From: Yamagishiella unicocca
Taxonomy: Eukaryota > Chlorophyta > Chlorophyceae > Chlamydomonadales > Volvocaceae
Reading direction: 5' to 3'
NCBI GenBank assembly: GCA_003116995.1
Contig: BDSL01000025.1
Span: forward strand, 930,001-994,000
Length of the DNA: 64,000 nucleotides
Shown here: positions 12,204 through 23,649 of the stretch, piece by piece
Layout: every line of letters starts with the position of its first letter
Numbering within the stretch: the first letter of the stretch is position 1
Made by a program: the position numbers and the translations under genes
The notes under the pieces: model-generated
What the model was told of the DNA's origin: nothing
The model's database searches: none
Seen by the model: the letters and a program-made list of their open reading frames with translations, nothing else

Positions 12204-15200
12204 ATGCACTCCCACGTGTCTACGCGCAGCCCTGCGCAAGCTGCCACCGCTTTCACTAGGTGCCCATCTCGTGCACTCAGGGTCTGTCGCCATTTCAGGG
12301 CAATGTCTGCAGCCGCGCAGCCAGGTAGAGACGGCTTGCGAACTCTTGTGGCACGCGGCGTTCCCAACTAATTGATGACCCCACGCAGTCAGCAGTTCTA
12401 CAGAGTTGAGGCCAGAGGTTGCACAGATGCTGCGTGCGGCTGAGGTACGCTTTCTGCCGCTCGTAACCCAACGCGGTGCGCCAACACTTGCGCTGACGCA
12501 TTCGCACATACGCCATCACCTTTGCAGGCCGTATGCTTCGATGTGGATAGTACATTGTAGGTTCGCACGAAAACAGCTTGACTTGACGCGCTCATCAGCG
12601 CAATTGGGAATAAAAAGGCAACATTGCAAATTGTAATACATGTTTGACCTGACTAACCGTTAGCCTCGTCCAACATTTACAGTTGCGAAGATGAGTCCAT
12701 TGACGAGCTGGCGGCCTACCTGGGAGTGGGCGACCAAGTTGCAGCCCTGACGGCCAAGTACGTGTGCGTGACGTGAAGGGAGGTTCCTCCGCACGCGCAA
12801 GAAGGCGCCGGGCCACAGACCGGGGGAAGGCGACAAGTGTCGGGGGCCCCGAAAGAGGAATGAGCACGGGAGCACAGGGGGCTGGGCTAGTCGAAGCCAC
12901 CCAACGAGCCTCGGTGACGCGTAGCGGGTTGGTTGGTGCTGCTCCTCCTTCTGTCCCTCCCTCCCGCCCACTCCCAAAGCACTTCCGTCCCGTCGTTGCT
13001 TTCACAACAACAACAGTAGGTTAGCTTCTGCCAATCGTAGTCGTCAATGGACAGGAGAAAACATTACCTCCCCACCCCATGCCTGCTCAGGGCCATGGGC
13101 GGTAGCGTGGAATTCAAGGAGGCGCTGCGCACCCGGCTGGGGGTGATGCAGCCAACACGGGCTGACGTGGATGCATTCCTCCGCGACCACCCTCATCGAG
13201 TGACGAAGGGTGAGCTCTAGGGGGGGTTTTGTTAGGAAAGCCCGTGTACAAAGAAGCTCCAGGGGTTCGAGGGAAACCCGTGAAGCTCCAGGGGTGGGGG
13301 TTTACAGTCGAAACCTGTGAGCCTGATAAACCGGAAAACTAGGTTTTAGGCACTCGTATGAAGTCCACGAGGCGTAGGGGGCCGGGGAGGGAGGCACTGG
13401 ATACGCCAGCTGGATACTCCGCAACCTCCGCCACCCAGCCTCCCCACGACCCTCCACCGTCCAACTCAACCCAACCCAACCCAACCCAACCCAACCCAAA
13501 GGTATACCGGAGCTAGTGGCCCTGCTTCGATCTCGCGGTCAGGAGGTGTTCCTGGTGTCGGGGGGGTTCAGGCAGGTGGGTCCAGGGAGGCGCCGGGGGA
13601 GGCGGCCGGGGGGTTCGAGGGAAACCCGTGGATGTCCGAAAAAAATCGTTTAAAACAGAAGTTTTGAGATGCATGCGGGAGAACTGGGTTGGGGATACGA
13701 AAGCCGAAGGTCGTAATATGACCTTTGGCGGCTAAGCTATATCGGCTACGGCGAGACGAAAGGAAGCGAGGACCCCGCGCGACGCACGTAAACTTGTCGC
13801 AGAACCGGTTTTGGGCGCTATCAGGAGAACTGTGGGAGTTGGTGCGCTATGGGAGAGCGGACATCGCGGTCCGGTCCCAGTCCCAGTCCTAGTCGGAGTC
13901 CCAGTCCCGACCCGCCCGAATACCGACCAGATGCGTGAGGAAGCCGGTCATTACCAGAGAAGGTCCGCGGTCGTCCAGGAGAGGAGGCCGAAGCCGCGCC
14001 GCGCCGCCATGGGGGACGCGAAAGCCCAGACGCAGGTCCCGACGCCCGCAGACAAGAACGCAACGACTAGCAAAAAACTACCAGAACAGAGGACCAACCC
14101 AGCGGCGGAACTCACCTGACCAGGGCCCAGAGCGGGTGGGGAAGGCGGTCGACGCGAAGCATGCGGGCAAGGGGCAGCAGGGGGCGTTAGGAAGAACATC
14201 CAGGCGCGGAGCGGGTGGACAGGGGTCAAAGCAACGAAGAGGCCCCAGCGGCGCGGCGAAAGAGGCGGAGGCAGGAAAGGGGAGGACGGATATACGGGGA
14301 GACGGGGACGCGGGCTGGTACGGCGTTGTACGGCGTTGTACGGCGGAGGCCTGTATGACGGAGGGAGGAAGTGAGAAAATATGGGGCGTGAAGATGCGGG
14401 ACAGGGGGGCAAGGCTAGCAGGCGAGGAGACGGCCGGGGGGGGGGGGGCGCGGGCGGGTTTGGGCAGCTGGGCTGCCGGCTGTGGGGCTGCCGGCTGTGG
14501 GGCTGCCGGCTGTGCGGCTGCCGGCTGTGCGGCTGCCGGCTGTGCGGCTGCCGGCAGGGCGATTACAACAAATTTGGTTTGCCGGTAGGGGTGGCATTGG
14601 CAGCCGGTTGCGTGCAGCGCCAAGACCTGCTGTGGACACAGTTGCCGGTCGGGCACGAACGGGGGTTGTTGCCGGTCGGGCACGAGCGGGGGTTGTTGCC
14701 GGTCAGGCCCGGACACGGATGGTGGCGCCTGTCGGCCCAGGCCAGCGACAACTGTGCCATAACCCTCGCCGCTCGGTCCTGTCCTTTGTTTGGTCATCCA
14801 GCCCCCACCCTTCCGCCTTCCGCCTTCAAATTCATCAGCTCCCAATTAGCCTCCTCCTCCGGCTTGATCTCCACTACCTTCGCCTTCCCTCTCCGGCCCC
14901 GGCCCCGGCCCATCCCTCCGCCTTCCAGATCATTCACCCTCTTGCCGAGTCGCTCAATATCCCGCTCTCACACGTCTTCGCCAACTCCATTCTCTTCAAC
15001 GTGCGTGCGGGTTTGGCGGGCCGAACGGGTTTGGGGCCGGGTGGGGCGGGGCGGGTGGGGCGGGGCGGGTGGGGGATGGGCGGCGAGCGGCAGGCTTGGG
15101 CTCCGATGGTGGGGTTGGTGTTTGGTGGGGTTGCGGTGGGACATCCCGGCACGGGAATGAGGCGAATGACGGTTAGGGGTTGGTGGTTGGAACTGAGCAA

Positions 15201-16458
15201 CCGAAACACCCGTGGGTTTCGCCCGTGGAGCCCCCGGTGTGTCAGCTCACGCCGCTCAGGTTAGGGGAGAAGGGCGGATGGCGGTCGGGTTCCCAGGTAT
15301 AAGGCCATTCACCCACCTCGCAAGCCCCCAAGCCCATGTTCGAAACCCTGGCAGCCTAATCCCTAAACCCGCAGTCTGAGGGGCAATACATGGGGTTCGA
15401 TGAGAGCGAGTTCACCTGCAGGAGCGGGGGCAAGCCGGCGGCAATCCGCCACATCAAGGCATGTTGGGAATGGGTGGCGAGGAGGGCCCTATATGGGTGG
15501 CGAGGAGGGCCCTATACAGGTGGCGAGGAGGGCCCTATACAGGTGGCAATGAGGGCGCAGTACCGCCAAAGGAGCTGGGTGTTGGGTGGGCTGGGTGGGG
15601 ACCGTGTGTATGTGCATTCACGCATTCATGGAAGTGAAGGCGCGGCAGGGGTGGGGGAGAGGAGGGAAGGGGCAGAAGCTGGGCCGGGGGGAGTTTGGGT
15701 CCATATGGGTTGCTGTTTTGTTTGCGCTGATTTCCTCCGCCCCGATTCCTTCGTTCCATCCGTACAGGACAAGTACGGGTACGACGGCGTTGTAATGGTT
15801 GGCGATGGCGCCACCGACCTGGAGGCGAGGCTGGAAGGCGCTGCGAGCTTGTTCATCGGGTGAGTCAGGGTGCTTCGGTTATGCCTTGGTTGTTGGTTGT
15901 TGGTTGTTGCCGGTTGGTTGTTGGCGGTTGTGGGGCGCCGGTTCCAGCTCGTGCGAAGTGGAGCAAGCGCCCCACATGGGCGGTGTGCGGTGATGGTTGG
16001 ACTACTCCAGGCCTACTCCAGGGGGGGTGGCATAAAAAACACGTTTACGCGACGGTTGGGGCTGTGGCGGCTGCCAAGAGAGCAGGCGGGTGGGGTTGAG
16101 GGGATGAACCGGCGGACCACCCCGCCGGCAGGGGTCGTCTGCGGATGAACTGAACTGCCAGCGATGCCATCTCAACGAAGCGAACGAGGCGAAAGAGGCG
16201 GACAGGGACAATGCGGAATGCGGGTCATGGACTAACGACATTGGCAAGGGCAGAGTGGACGCAAAAAGACGGGGTGGGGGGGAGACGAAGCGCGCACCCA
16301 CGAAACGCGCACATCCGCGGTGTGCCGAGAAGCTCTTGCCGTACACCCCCTCGCCGTGCAGGTACGGCGGTGTTGTCGTACGCAAGAACGTCGCGGACAA
16401 GGCGGACTGGTATGTCATGGACATCCAGCAGCTGATCGACGTGCTCGCGCGCCACTGA
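12204..16458 (+). CDS. PSP: Phosphoserine phosphatase, probably organelle-targeted
   Basis: Catalyses the last step of the phosphorylated serine pathway (phosphoserine to serine); HAD superfamily. Ten phase-consistent exons: 12204-12324, 12404-12444, 12528-12556, 12683-12757, 13091-13209, 13502-13575, 14929-15000, 15375-15458, 15768-15859 and 16362-16458. They encode 267 residues. The first 40 or so residues are Ser/Ala/Arg-rich (from MHSHVSTRSP), which suits a plastid or mitochondrial transit peptide. HAD motif I is AVCFDVDST with nucleophile and acid/base Asp, followed by CEDESIDELA. Then come AMGGSVEF, the substrate-binding VSGGFRQ, the Lys in CRSGGKPAAIRH, and the Mg-binding VGDGATDLEA. 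The C-terminus is VLARH. Motif order and length match plant PSP. The residue after DVDST is encoded across a junction as Phe, where Val is common. Intron 8 starts with GC rather than GT. Start and exon 1 are less certain than the rest. Confidence 0.93.
13215..13700 (+). repeat. Family A dispersed repeats in PSP introns 5 and 6
   Basis: Intron 5 has AGGAAAGCCCGTGTAC near 13238 and GTTCGAGGGAAACCCGTG near 13266. Intron 6 has a fuller copy from about 13609: GTTCGAGGGAAACCCGTGGA, then CGTTTAAAACAGAAG and TTTTGAGATGCATGCGGGAG, then AACTGGGTTGGGGATAC. Both are sense to the gene and near the 5' splice sites at 13210 and 13576. A (CCCAA)n run precedes exon 6 at 13463-13500. Confidence 0.8.
14460..14705. 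repeat. 15-bp GCTGCCGGCTGTGCG-type minisatellite and related array
   Basis: About six to seven copies of a 15-bp unit at 14468-14556, then two to three copies of a unit containing GTTGCCGGTCGGGCACGA at 14640-14705. Both sit in the 1.35-kb PSP intron 6. Confidence 0.85.
15468..15548. repeat. About 23-bp tandem repeat in PSP intron 8
   Basis: Three to four copies of GTGGCGAGGAGGGCCCTATA-type units lie just downstream of the GC donor of intron 8. Confidence 0.8.
16010..16060 (+). repeat. Family C repeat in PSP intron 9
   Basis: A G-run, then GGCATAAAAAACACGTTTAC, then GCGACGG. This matches the family C core (TAAAAGAACCGGTTACGCGA) seen elsewhere in the window. Confidence 0.55.
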
Positions 16459-18514
16459 GGAGGCTGCGACATGCAGCTGGGGCCCCTCCCTCGAGCTGCA
16501 TGAGATCAAGGGCCGCACGGTGGCTGCTCTTCCCGAGCCGGGCATCTCACGCCCAGCTTTAATGGCTGCCAGAGCTCCTACAGCGTAGGATAGATTCCTT
16601 TCACAGCTGGCTCCCAGAGCTCCTTCAGCACATGTTAGATAGCGTGTCGGAGAGCGAGGGAGGGGAACTCGGGGGAGACGGAACTCCCTCCCCACCCCAC
16701 CCCGACCCACCCTGGCCCCGCATTTTCCCCCGCGACACCCTCACCCTGATCTGTGAGGGAGGAAGGAGCCGCGCAGTGCGCGGCCGGGGAGCGTACTCCG
16801 AGTCCAATTATAAGTCCATTCGAAGTCCACTTTCTAAGTCCTTTTCCGAGGGCGCACCATATCGACAGCCCTACCTCTGGACTTGCAAACGGGGCATGGC
16901 GTGCGGGAAGCCGGCCGGGTACACTTCCAGGCACGTGTACACGAATGGCAGCCACGGTGGCGCCAGGAGGGTGTTCAACTTGAGCTTTCGACGCGCTAAT
17001 TAATATGAATGCAGTACGGTACGGCGGGTACGGCGTCTGAAGGCGGCTGTACCGGATGGTATTGCTGATGCCGTTGTCGTCCCAACCGGCTGCTGACGCC
17101 TCCCCTGTTTCCTTGCCGCTACGGGGATGTGCTCTTGAGAATGGGCCGGCGCGCGCTTCAAACCTGTACGGATGATCGCATCAGTACGAGCTCGTACAGC
17201 TGTCAAGGCTCTCGGACGTTTCATGCGTGCGACGGAAGCATATGCGGCGCATCACGGAGGGGGCCGGAGGCGGCGGCGGGTGCCGTGCTGCTATGGGCGC
17301 AACGAACGGGGCAGCGTAAGGTGCCTCAGAATTAGGTCGGTGATGCTGAGAGGTGCGCTTGTAACCAGCGATCATGGGTTGCGGCCCTCGGCCCTTGAGG
17401 TGCTGCCTTCCAAGTCTCCTGGCCACGCGGTTGCCCATCATGCCCGTCGCCTCCCTGGAGTCCCCATCGCCGGTCTCGTGCTAGATCTGGGGCTTAAATG
17501 CGCGCGATTGGGAGCTACTGGTCGGCGGAAAAACTGCCGAAGGCCCTGGGCGGTGTTACGTACAGAGGGCCGGGGAGGAAGGCCAGGAAAGCCTAGGGGC
17601 AGCGAAAGGCGGCTCAGGGGGATGGGGCTAACTCGTCGCTCGTGGCGGTTGATTGGTTGGATGGATGGGTGGGTTTGTTCGCTCTCCTCCCCCGCCCCCC
17701 GCAACCTTCCGGAAAGTCCCCGTCGAGGGTCTCCAAGTTAGGAGGCTGGTCAACGACGCACGGCCTCCCTGGACCCATCGATGCAAACTTGCAGTGCCCC
17801 CACTCGGCGCATTGCCTCCGACTCGCACCACACCAGCCGTCAAACACTCAACCACCCTGGTCATTTTTAAGCAACCGCCCTGGCCCTCCGAAGGAAACCA
17901 CCACCCCCCCCCAACCGCCTTGGCCGCCCCCCCCCCCCAACACACACGCACACACATACACACATGTGTCCGCACACCCCCCGGCCCGCCCATCATACTC
18001 CCAGGCACGCCTGGCCCGGCCCCCATCCCCATCATCCCGAGGACACCAAACCCTGGCCCATCACGGCCGCAACCTGCGAGCTCTTCCGCGTTCGCATGCT
18101 TATGCGACACGCACGCACACCCCGCAATCTCAGTCCTGCAGCACTGCCCGCACCCCCCCCCAAACCACCGGGTTTCCCTCGAACCCCCCAAACCACCTAG
18201 CGGTTTCCTCTGAACCCACCGGTCTCCAAAACATCACCTCTCTGTTCCTCACTCTCCTCTTTCTCAAGCATGCCCTCCTGCACGAACTACTTGCGTTGCA
18301 CCTCTTGCGGCGCACCGCACCTCCACACCCTCACCTCTCGAATGAACCCAGACGCTGCTGCCGCCCACCTGCTTCCACTCTCTGGTCTGACTTCCCTCCG
18401 GTGCTGCCGCCGCTCCTTGCTGTTCCTATCTCAGGTCCTTAACCAACCAACCGCGCATCGCGCTCCTCCCAGCTAGGCTCCCCAACCGTCAACGCCCAAA
18501 TCCCAACCGCCCAT
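16459..18514. other. Convergent intergenic region, PSP and Ca2+-ATPase 3' ends
   Basis: Two kilobases lie between the PSP stop and the ATPase stop. A TGTAA motif (chlorophyte-type poly(A) signal) on the plus strand at 17360-17364 could end a long PSP 3' UTR. Bases 17880-18000 are C-rich with a CA-repeat tract. A minus-oriented family A fragment (GGTTCGAGGGAAACCCGG) lies near 18167-18190. No further gene was recognised. Confidence 0.45.
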
Positions 18515-21500
18515 TCACACCTTGATACCCCGCAGCGCAGCCCGCACCAGCAGCCCCCCCGCGCCCAGCCCCACACACATCGCCCACTGCGGCCCCGTCA
18601 GCGGCGTCGTACTGAACGCGTCGCCGCCGTACTGTACGATAAAATACTGGAGTACGGCCTCGCTGGCCACTATGGCTAGGAAGAGCGGGTGCGATGCCAG
18701 GCCCTCCAGTACGTCCGCCTCGTCGCGCACGCGCCTGCGACAGTTGGGCCGTTTGTGGGTTGTTTGTTGGTCGCGTAAACACGGCAAAGAGAATCGACAG
18801 CCGCTGTAGCCCCGGCCGACAGCCCTGGCTTCCCAGCCCCAGCTACCCACGTGCACAACCCAGCTGTACGGCTCACCTGCAGTTGATCTGGTTGAACAAC
18901 TGCATCTGGACAAAAGAGTTGAACACCAGTGTCGTCGCCAGTGCGTGGCCGCCGGCGGCGGCGGCGCCGCCGCCGCCGCCGAAGAGTGATGCCAAGACGT
19001 GGTCGGCATCATGCATGCTAGCCGCATGCGGCATCGCTGACGGCCAGGCGGTGGCGGCGACGGCGACGTCGGCGCCGCCGTAGTGCTGCAGCGCCAGCAG
19101 CATGCCGTACAGTACGGCGAGCTGGAAGACGGCCTGGCCGACGATGTGCTTGAGGACGGTTGGTGTCACCAGCGGGTCGTTGGGGCGGTTGGGCGGCGCA
19201 TCGAGCATGGCGGCTGGTGGCGGCGAGGGGGGCGGGTCGGGGCGGGTCGGGGGCGGGTTGGGTCGGGGGCGGGCAGTATGGGGTGTGCGGAAGGACTTTT
19301 GAGAGCTGCGGGAGAGATATAAGAATGCGGGTTCGGGAACCGGTGCGGCCAGCGAAAGGCCCGGCGACCCGCATCAATCAATGCATTAGAAGGAACTCCT
19401 CAGGCTTTTCGACACCCATCTTTAACCACCCATCTTTACACGCCCATCCCATCTTTACACACCCACCAGTCCGCTCGCCGCTTTGCACACGGCATCCCCT
19501 CCCGCGAGCGCCAGCCACGCCTGCACTCCGGGAGCTGCGGCCCGGTCCGGTCCTCCCCCCATCCCCTGATCAGTCATCCTATGCAGTGCCGACCCACGGG
19601 TTTCCCCTCACAACCCCCCGCCCCCCACTGGCACAGGCACGAGCGGGTTCGGTACTTCGGTTGCATAGATCACCCGTACAGCCACACGGGGTGCCGTACC
19701 GGTGGGCGCCTCTGTGGCCAGCGCCAGGGAGGCCAGCGAGTCCATGATGAGGTTGACCCACAGCATCTGCACAGCAGACAGGGGCGAGTAGCGCAGCCAC
19801 ACGGCGCCGCCCACAGCCACCGTGACCGCCACCTGCCATCACGTTGGGGAAGGAGGGGATACAAGGGGGGTATTAATAAAAGAACCGGTAACGCGACTGG
19901 GGAAATGTAGGGGGGGAGGGGGCTTCAGAGGAAACGCGAGGGCCGACCCACATCGGGAAATGCCGTCAATGCCGTCCTGTCACTCGTTTTTAAGAACGTA
20001 GTGAGAGCCCTCGTGCGAGCCCTCGTGCCGGCGACGGGTGACGCGTCAAGGTGACGAGGCATGATGTACGACATGAAGCCGAAGCCGCCGGCACGTACGA
20101 CGCAATGGCGATCACGAGGGCTGACTGCTCGGCCAACTACAACCTACAACCGCTCAGCAGGCGCCGGCTTGCTGCGCGCCTGGGTGCGTCACGGCCCTCT
20201 CCCCTCCCATCGCGACCCACCACGTTCGCCGTCAGCTGGAACTGCAGGAAGCGGGTGACGGAGGAGTAGACGTTGCGGCCCCAAGCCACGGCGCTGACGA
20301 TGGAGGTGAAGGACGAGTCCAGCAGCAGAATGTCGGCAGCCTCCCTGGAGCCCCGGGGGGGGAGTACAAGAGGAATCCGGGGGGTTGGGGGTTGTGCGTT
20401 TGGTGGGGTCGGGGGAATGTTGGGGTGGGGGTGAGGGGTAGGAGACAGGCGGGTTTGCGGGTTTCGCGGGTTTGGGGGCGCGGGGGATGCTGGCTGGTGC
20501 GAGGTCGTCAGTACACGCCGAGAGGACCTTAACTCTTTCCCACGTGTTGGTGTGTGTTGGACCACGGGTTCTCTCTCTCAAAACCCCCACCCCGCGGCCT
20601 CTCGGCCCCCTCTTCTTCCGACCCATGGGTCTCCTCTCCACCACCCTCTCCACCACCCTCTCCTTCCACTGCTTCCTCACCGAGCGATGGGAGTGCCCGT
20701 GTTCATGCAGAACCCCACATCAGCCGCCGTCAGCGCGGGAGCGTCGTTTGTGCCGTCGCCCGTCACCGCCACCACCTGGGGGGGACAGGCGGGGCAGCAA
20801 GTGGGGGCGAAGGCGCAGAGGGGATTGGAGGAGGTACCCATGTGCGTGGTCTCGGAGGAGCCACCAATGTGCGTGGTTTCGGAGGAGGGCTCAGTGTGCC
20901 CCTCAGTGAAATCGGTTGGGCGGGGACTGTATTAGCAGGGCAGCCAGAAGGGGACATGCTTCGTTCTGCGGCCAACGGCACAATGGTACGATGGTACGAA
21001 GGTACGATAGAATCGGGGTCCGGCGGGGGGGCGCAACTCATCGGTATCAGGCGGCATACTGCTACAGTAGCGCACCCTGAATCGCGTACCCGCTTACTAT
21101 GTTTCATGTTTCATGTTTCATGTTTGTAGCAAGCGAAGCATGGGAGGAATGGCATCCGTGATACGCTGCTCGCTGCCAGGGGGTGCGTTTTCAAAGACAC
21201 AGTGCCTCAGCGAGCAAAGGTGCGGCACACGGGCTGGGAGCTGGATGGACAGGTCGTGTGGCTGTACGGTGGTACGACAGTACGACGTACGACGGCCACG
21301 ACGGGACCGGGGTCCTGGGGGTCCTAGGGGGGGGCGCACCTCGTCCAGCCGGCCTTCCTCCCGCAGCTGCCGCAGCGCCGAAACCAGTACGAACTTGTCT
21401 CCAGGGCTGCAGCGCGCCAGCACCCGCAGTCGCGGCCACAGCGCCAGGAAGGCCGCCGAGTCCACCAGCTGCCCGCCCCCCGCCCCTCCGCCCGCCGCGC

Positions 21501-23611
21501 CCGCGCCCGGCTGCTGCTCCTCCGCGCCCACCAACTGCCGAAAGGTTGCGCCCTCCAGGACCAGGTACGGCGCCTGCTGACCTGGCAACTGCCGTACGCC
21601 ATCGGCTGCTGGGGGGAGGACCTGGACCTCCACGCCGGCGGCCGCCGCTGCCGCCGCCGCCGCCGCCGCCGCCGCTACCGCGGCGGCGGCGGCGGCGGGT
21701 CCTCCGGCCACGAGCTGCCGTACATCGGCCTCCGGCGGCAGGATGCCCGCCTGCTGTGCGATGCATGCGGCGGTGGTGACGTTATCGCCGGTGATCATGC
21801 GGACGGTGATGCCTGCGGGCGGGGCGTCGGGGCCGGAAGACGCGTCAGGCGGTGAGGGTGGACATGACACATACAGTAGGGGCGGGGGGGGGCGACCCGT
21901 GGGTCGCGGATCCGTCCCGCAGTGGCGCCGCACACGGCGCCGCCCTAATGCCTCGCCGCGGGAAAAGCACGTCAGGCGAAAGAATGTCACATGAGGGCTA
22001 ACAGCACCTTCCGGAATTTTTATTTTAGGTCTAAAGCCCTGTTCAGCAAGAATTTAACAGAGCGTGAAGAGGCGCGCGCTAATGCCCCACACGACCTGCT
22101 TAAATCGCGTCCTTTGAGCACTATCTAGGCGCCTGGCGAGTACTTAGGGCGCCTCCGGCTGCATTGACCGCCGCCGTCCCCTACTGCCACGCCTCACCTG
22201 CACGGCCGCACGCCGCCACCGCCGCAGGCACCTCGGGTCTCAGCGGGTCCTCCATCCCCACCATCCCGACCAGCACCAAGTCCTGCAGACTCCAGGGGGG
22301 GCACGGGGCACGGGGGGGAGGGCATGGAGCGGGGGGGGGAGGTGCAAAAACGAACCGAGGGGGGGGGAGAGAGGGGTATGGGGCGAGGGGGAGGGGCACG
22401 GGACGGGAGGGAGGGGGGGGTGTTGCGGGCGGATGTGAGGCCCAGATGGCATCCTGGCAAACCCGGGTGAGTCGGCTGGGCTTCCCACAGAAACGGTGGT
22501 GCGGATGCGGCGTGTGTCGTACGGCCCCGTGGTGCCGTGCAGTGTGTGTTTCGTGCCCCGGTCCTGGGGCCGTACGACCAACACATGGCGGACGCGATGT
22601 GAAGTACGACAAAACACGGTGGGCAGGTGAAGAGGACCCACCCTGGACCGCCTCAGCCGCCAGCGCCCTAACTCCACGCACCCCCAAAACACACACGTTC
22701 CTCCAAAACACACGCACCCCGGCCCCGCACCCACCCGCTCGATGAAGTCCGCGTCCAGAGACAACATCGCTGACGAGCGCCCGGCAATACCGCCGTCGCC
22801 GTCGCCGCGGCCGTAATTCGCCGCCCCGCCAACCACGCCGCCGCCACTGCCAGCAGCGGCGGCGCCGCCGCTGTGGGCGGCGGCTGCTGCTACTGCCGCT
22901 GCTGCTGCTGCTGCCGCTGCTACTGCCTCAGCTGGTGGCGGCGGCGGCCCCCGCAAAGGCACCAGCAAGTCCCGATAGGCCAGAGCGAGCAGCCGCAGCG
23001 AGCCGCCACCTCCGCCTGTGGTGGTTGGGGGGGGGGGGGCACGCGCACGCAGATGCGTACGACGGCGGTTGGGTACGGCAGCACGACAAAGGTACGAGAC
23101 ACCAGGTACGTTGTCCACTTTGCCGGGATTTCTCCTCCCCATGTGTCAAAACACCGCGTCTGCACGTTTCGTTAAACACCGCGAAGCCGTTGCTCTGTCC
23201 TCCCACCAACACCAACACCAACAGAGCCGGTTTCTTCTTCTCGGTTGTCAAACACACGCATATACTCTTCGTCACCCCCACAAACCCTCACGGCGAAATC
23301 AGCAAGCCTCAGCCGTTGTTCCGTTTTCCGTTTCCCGCCCCGTCCCAGCCCAGGGTTTCCTTCCAACCAACCAACCAACCAACCAACCAACCAACCAACG
23401 CAGCCCCCACCCCCCGCCGCATCTGCAGCCGCACCCGAGAACGACGCGACCAGCCGGTTCCGCTGCTCCGAAGTCAGCGGCAGCAGCGTCGTACCGTCCG
23501 GCCCGCCCAGCTGCCAGCTGCATCGCTCCAGAACCAGCTCCGCCGCGCCCTTCGTCAGCACCCGCACGGGCGTCAGCGAGCTGTAGCTGCTGCTGCTACT
23601 GCTAGTGCTGT

Positions 23612-23649
<38 letters not shown>

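Noticed and set aside
14078..14845. 255-codon minus ORF at 14.1-14.8 kb
   Set aside because: Lies inside PSP intron 6 over minisatellites. It is repetitive (AAQPAAAQPAA) with no domain.
21183..21779. Long plus-strand ORF antisense to the ATPase P-domain
   Set aside because: Shadow of a GC-rich coding exon. The minus frame carries [11 protein letters not shown] and the other conserved motifs.
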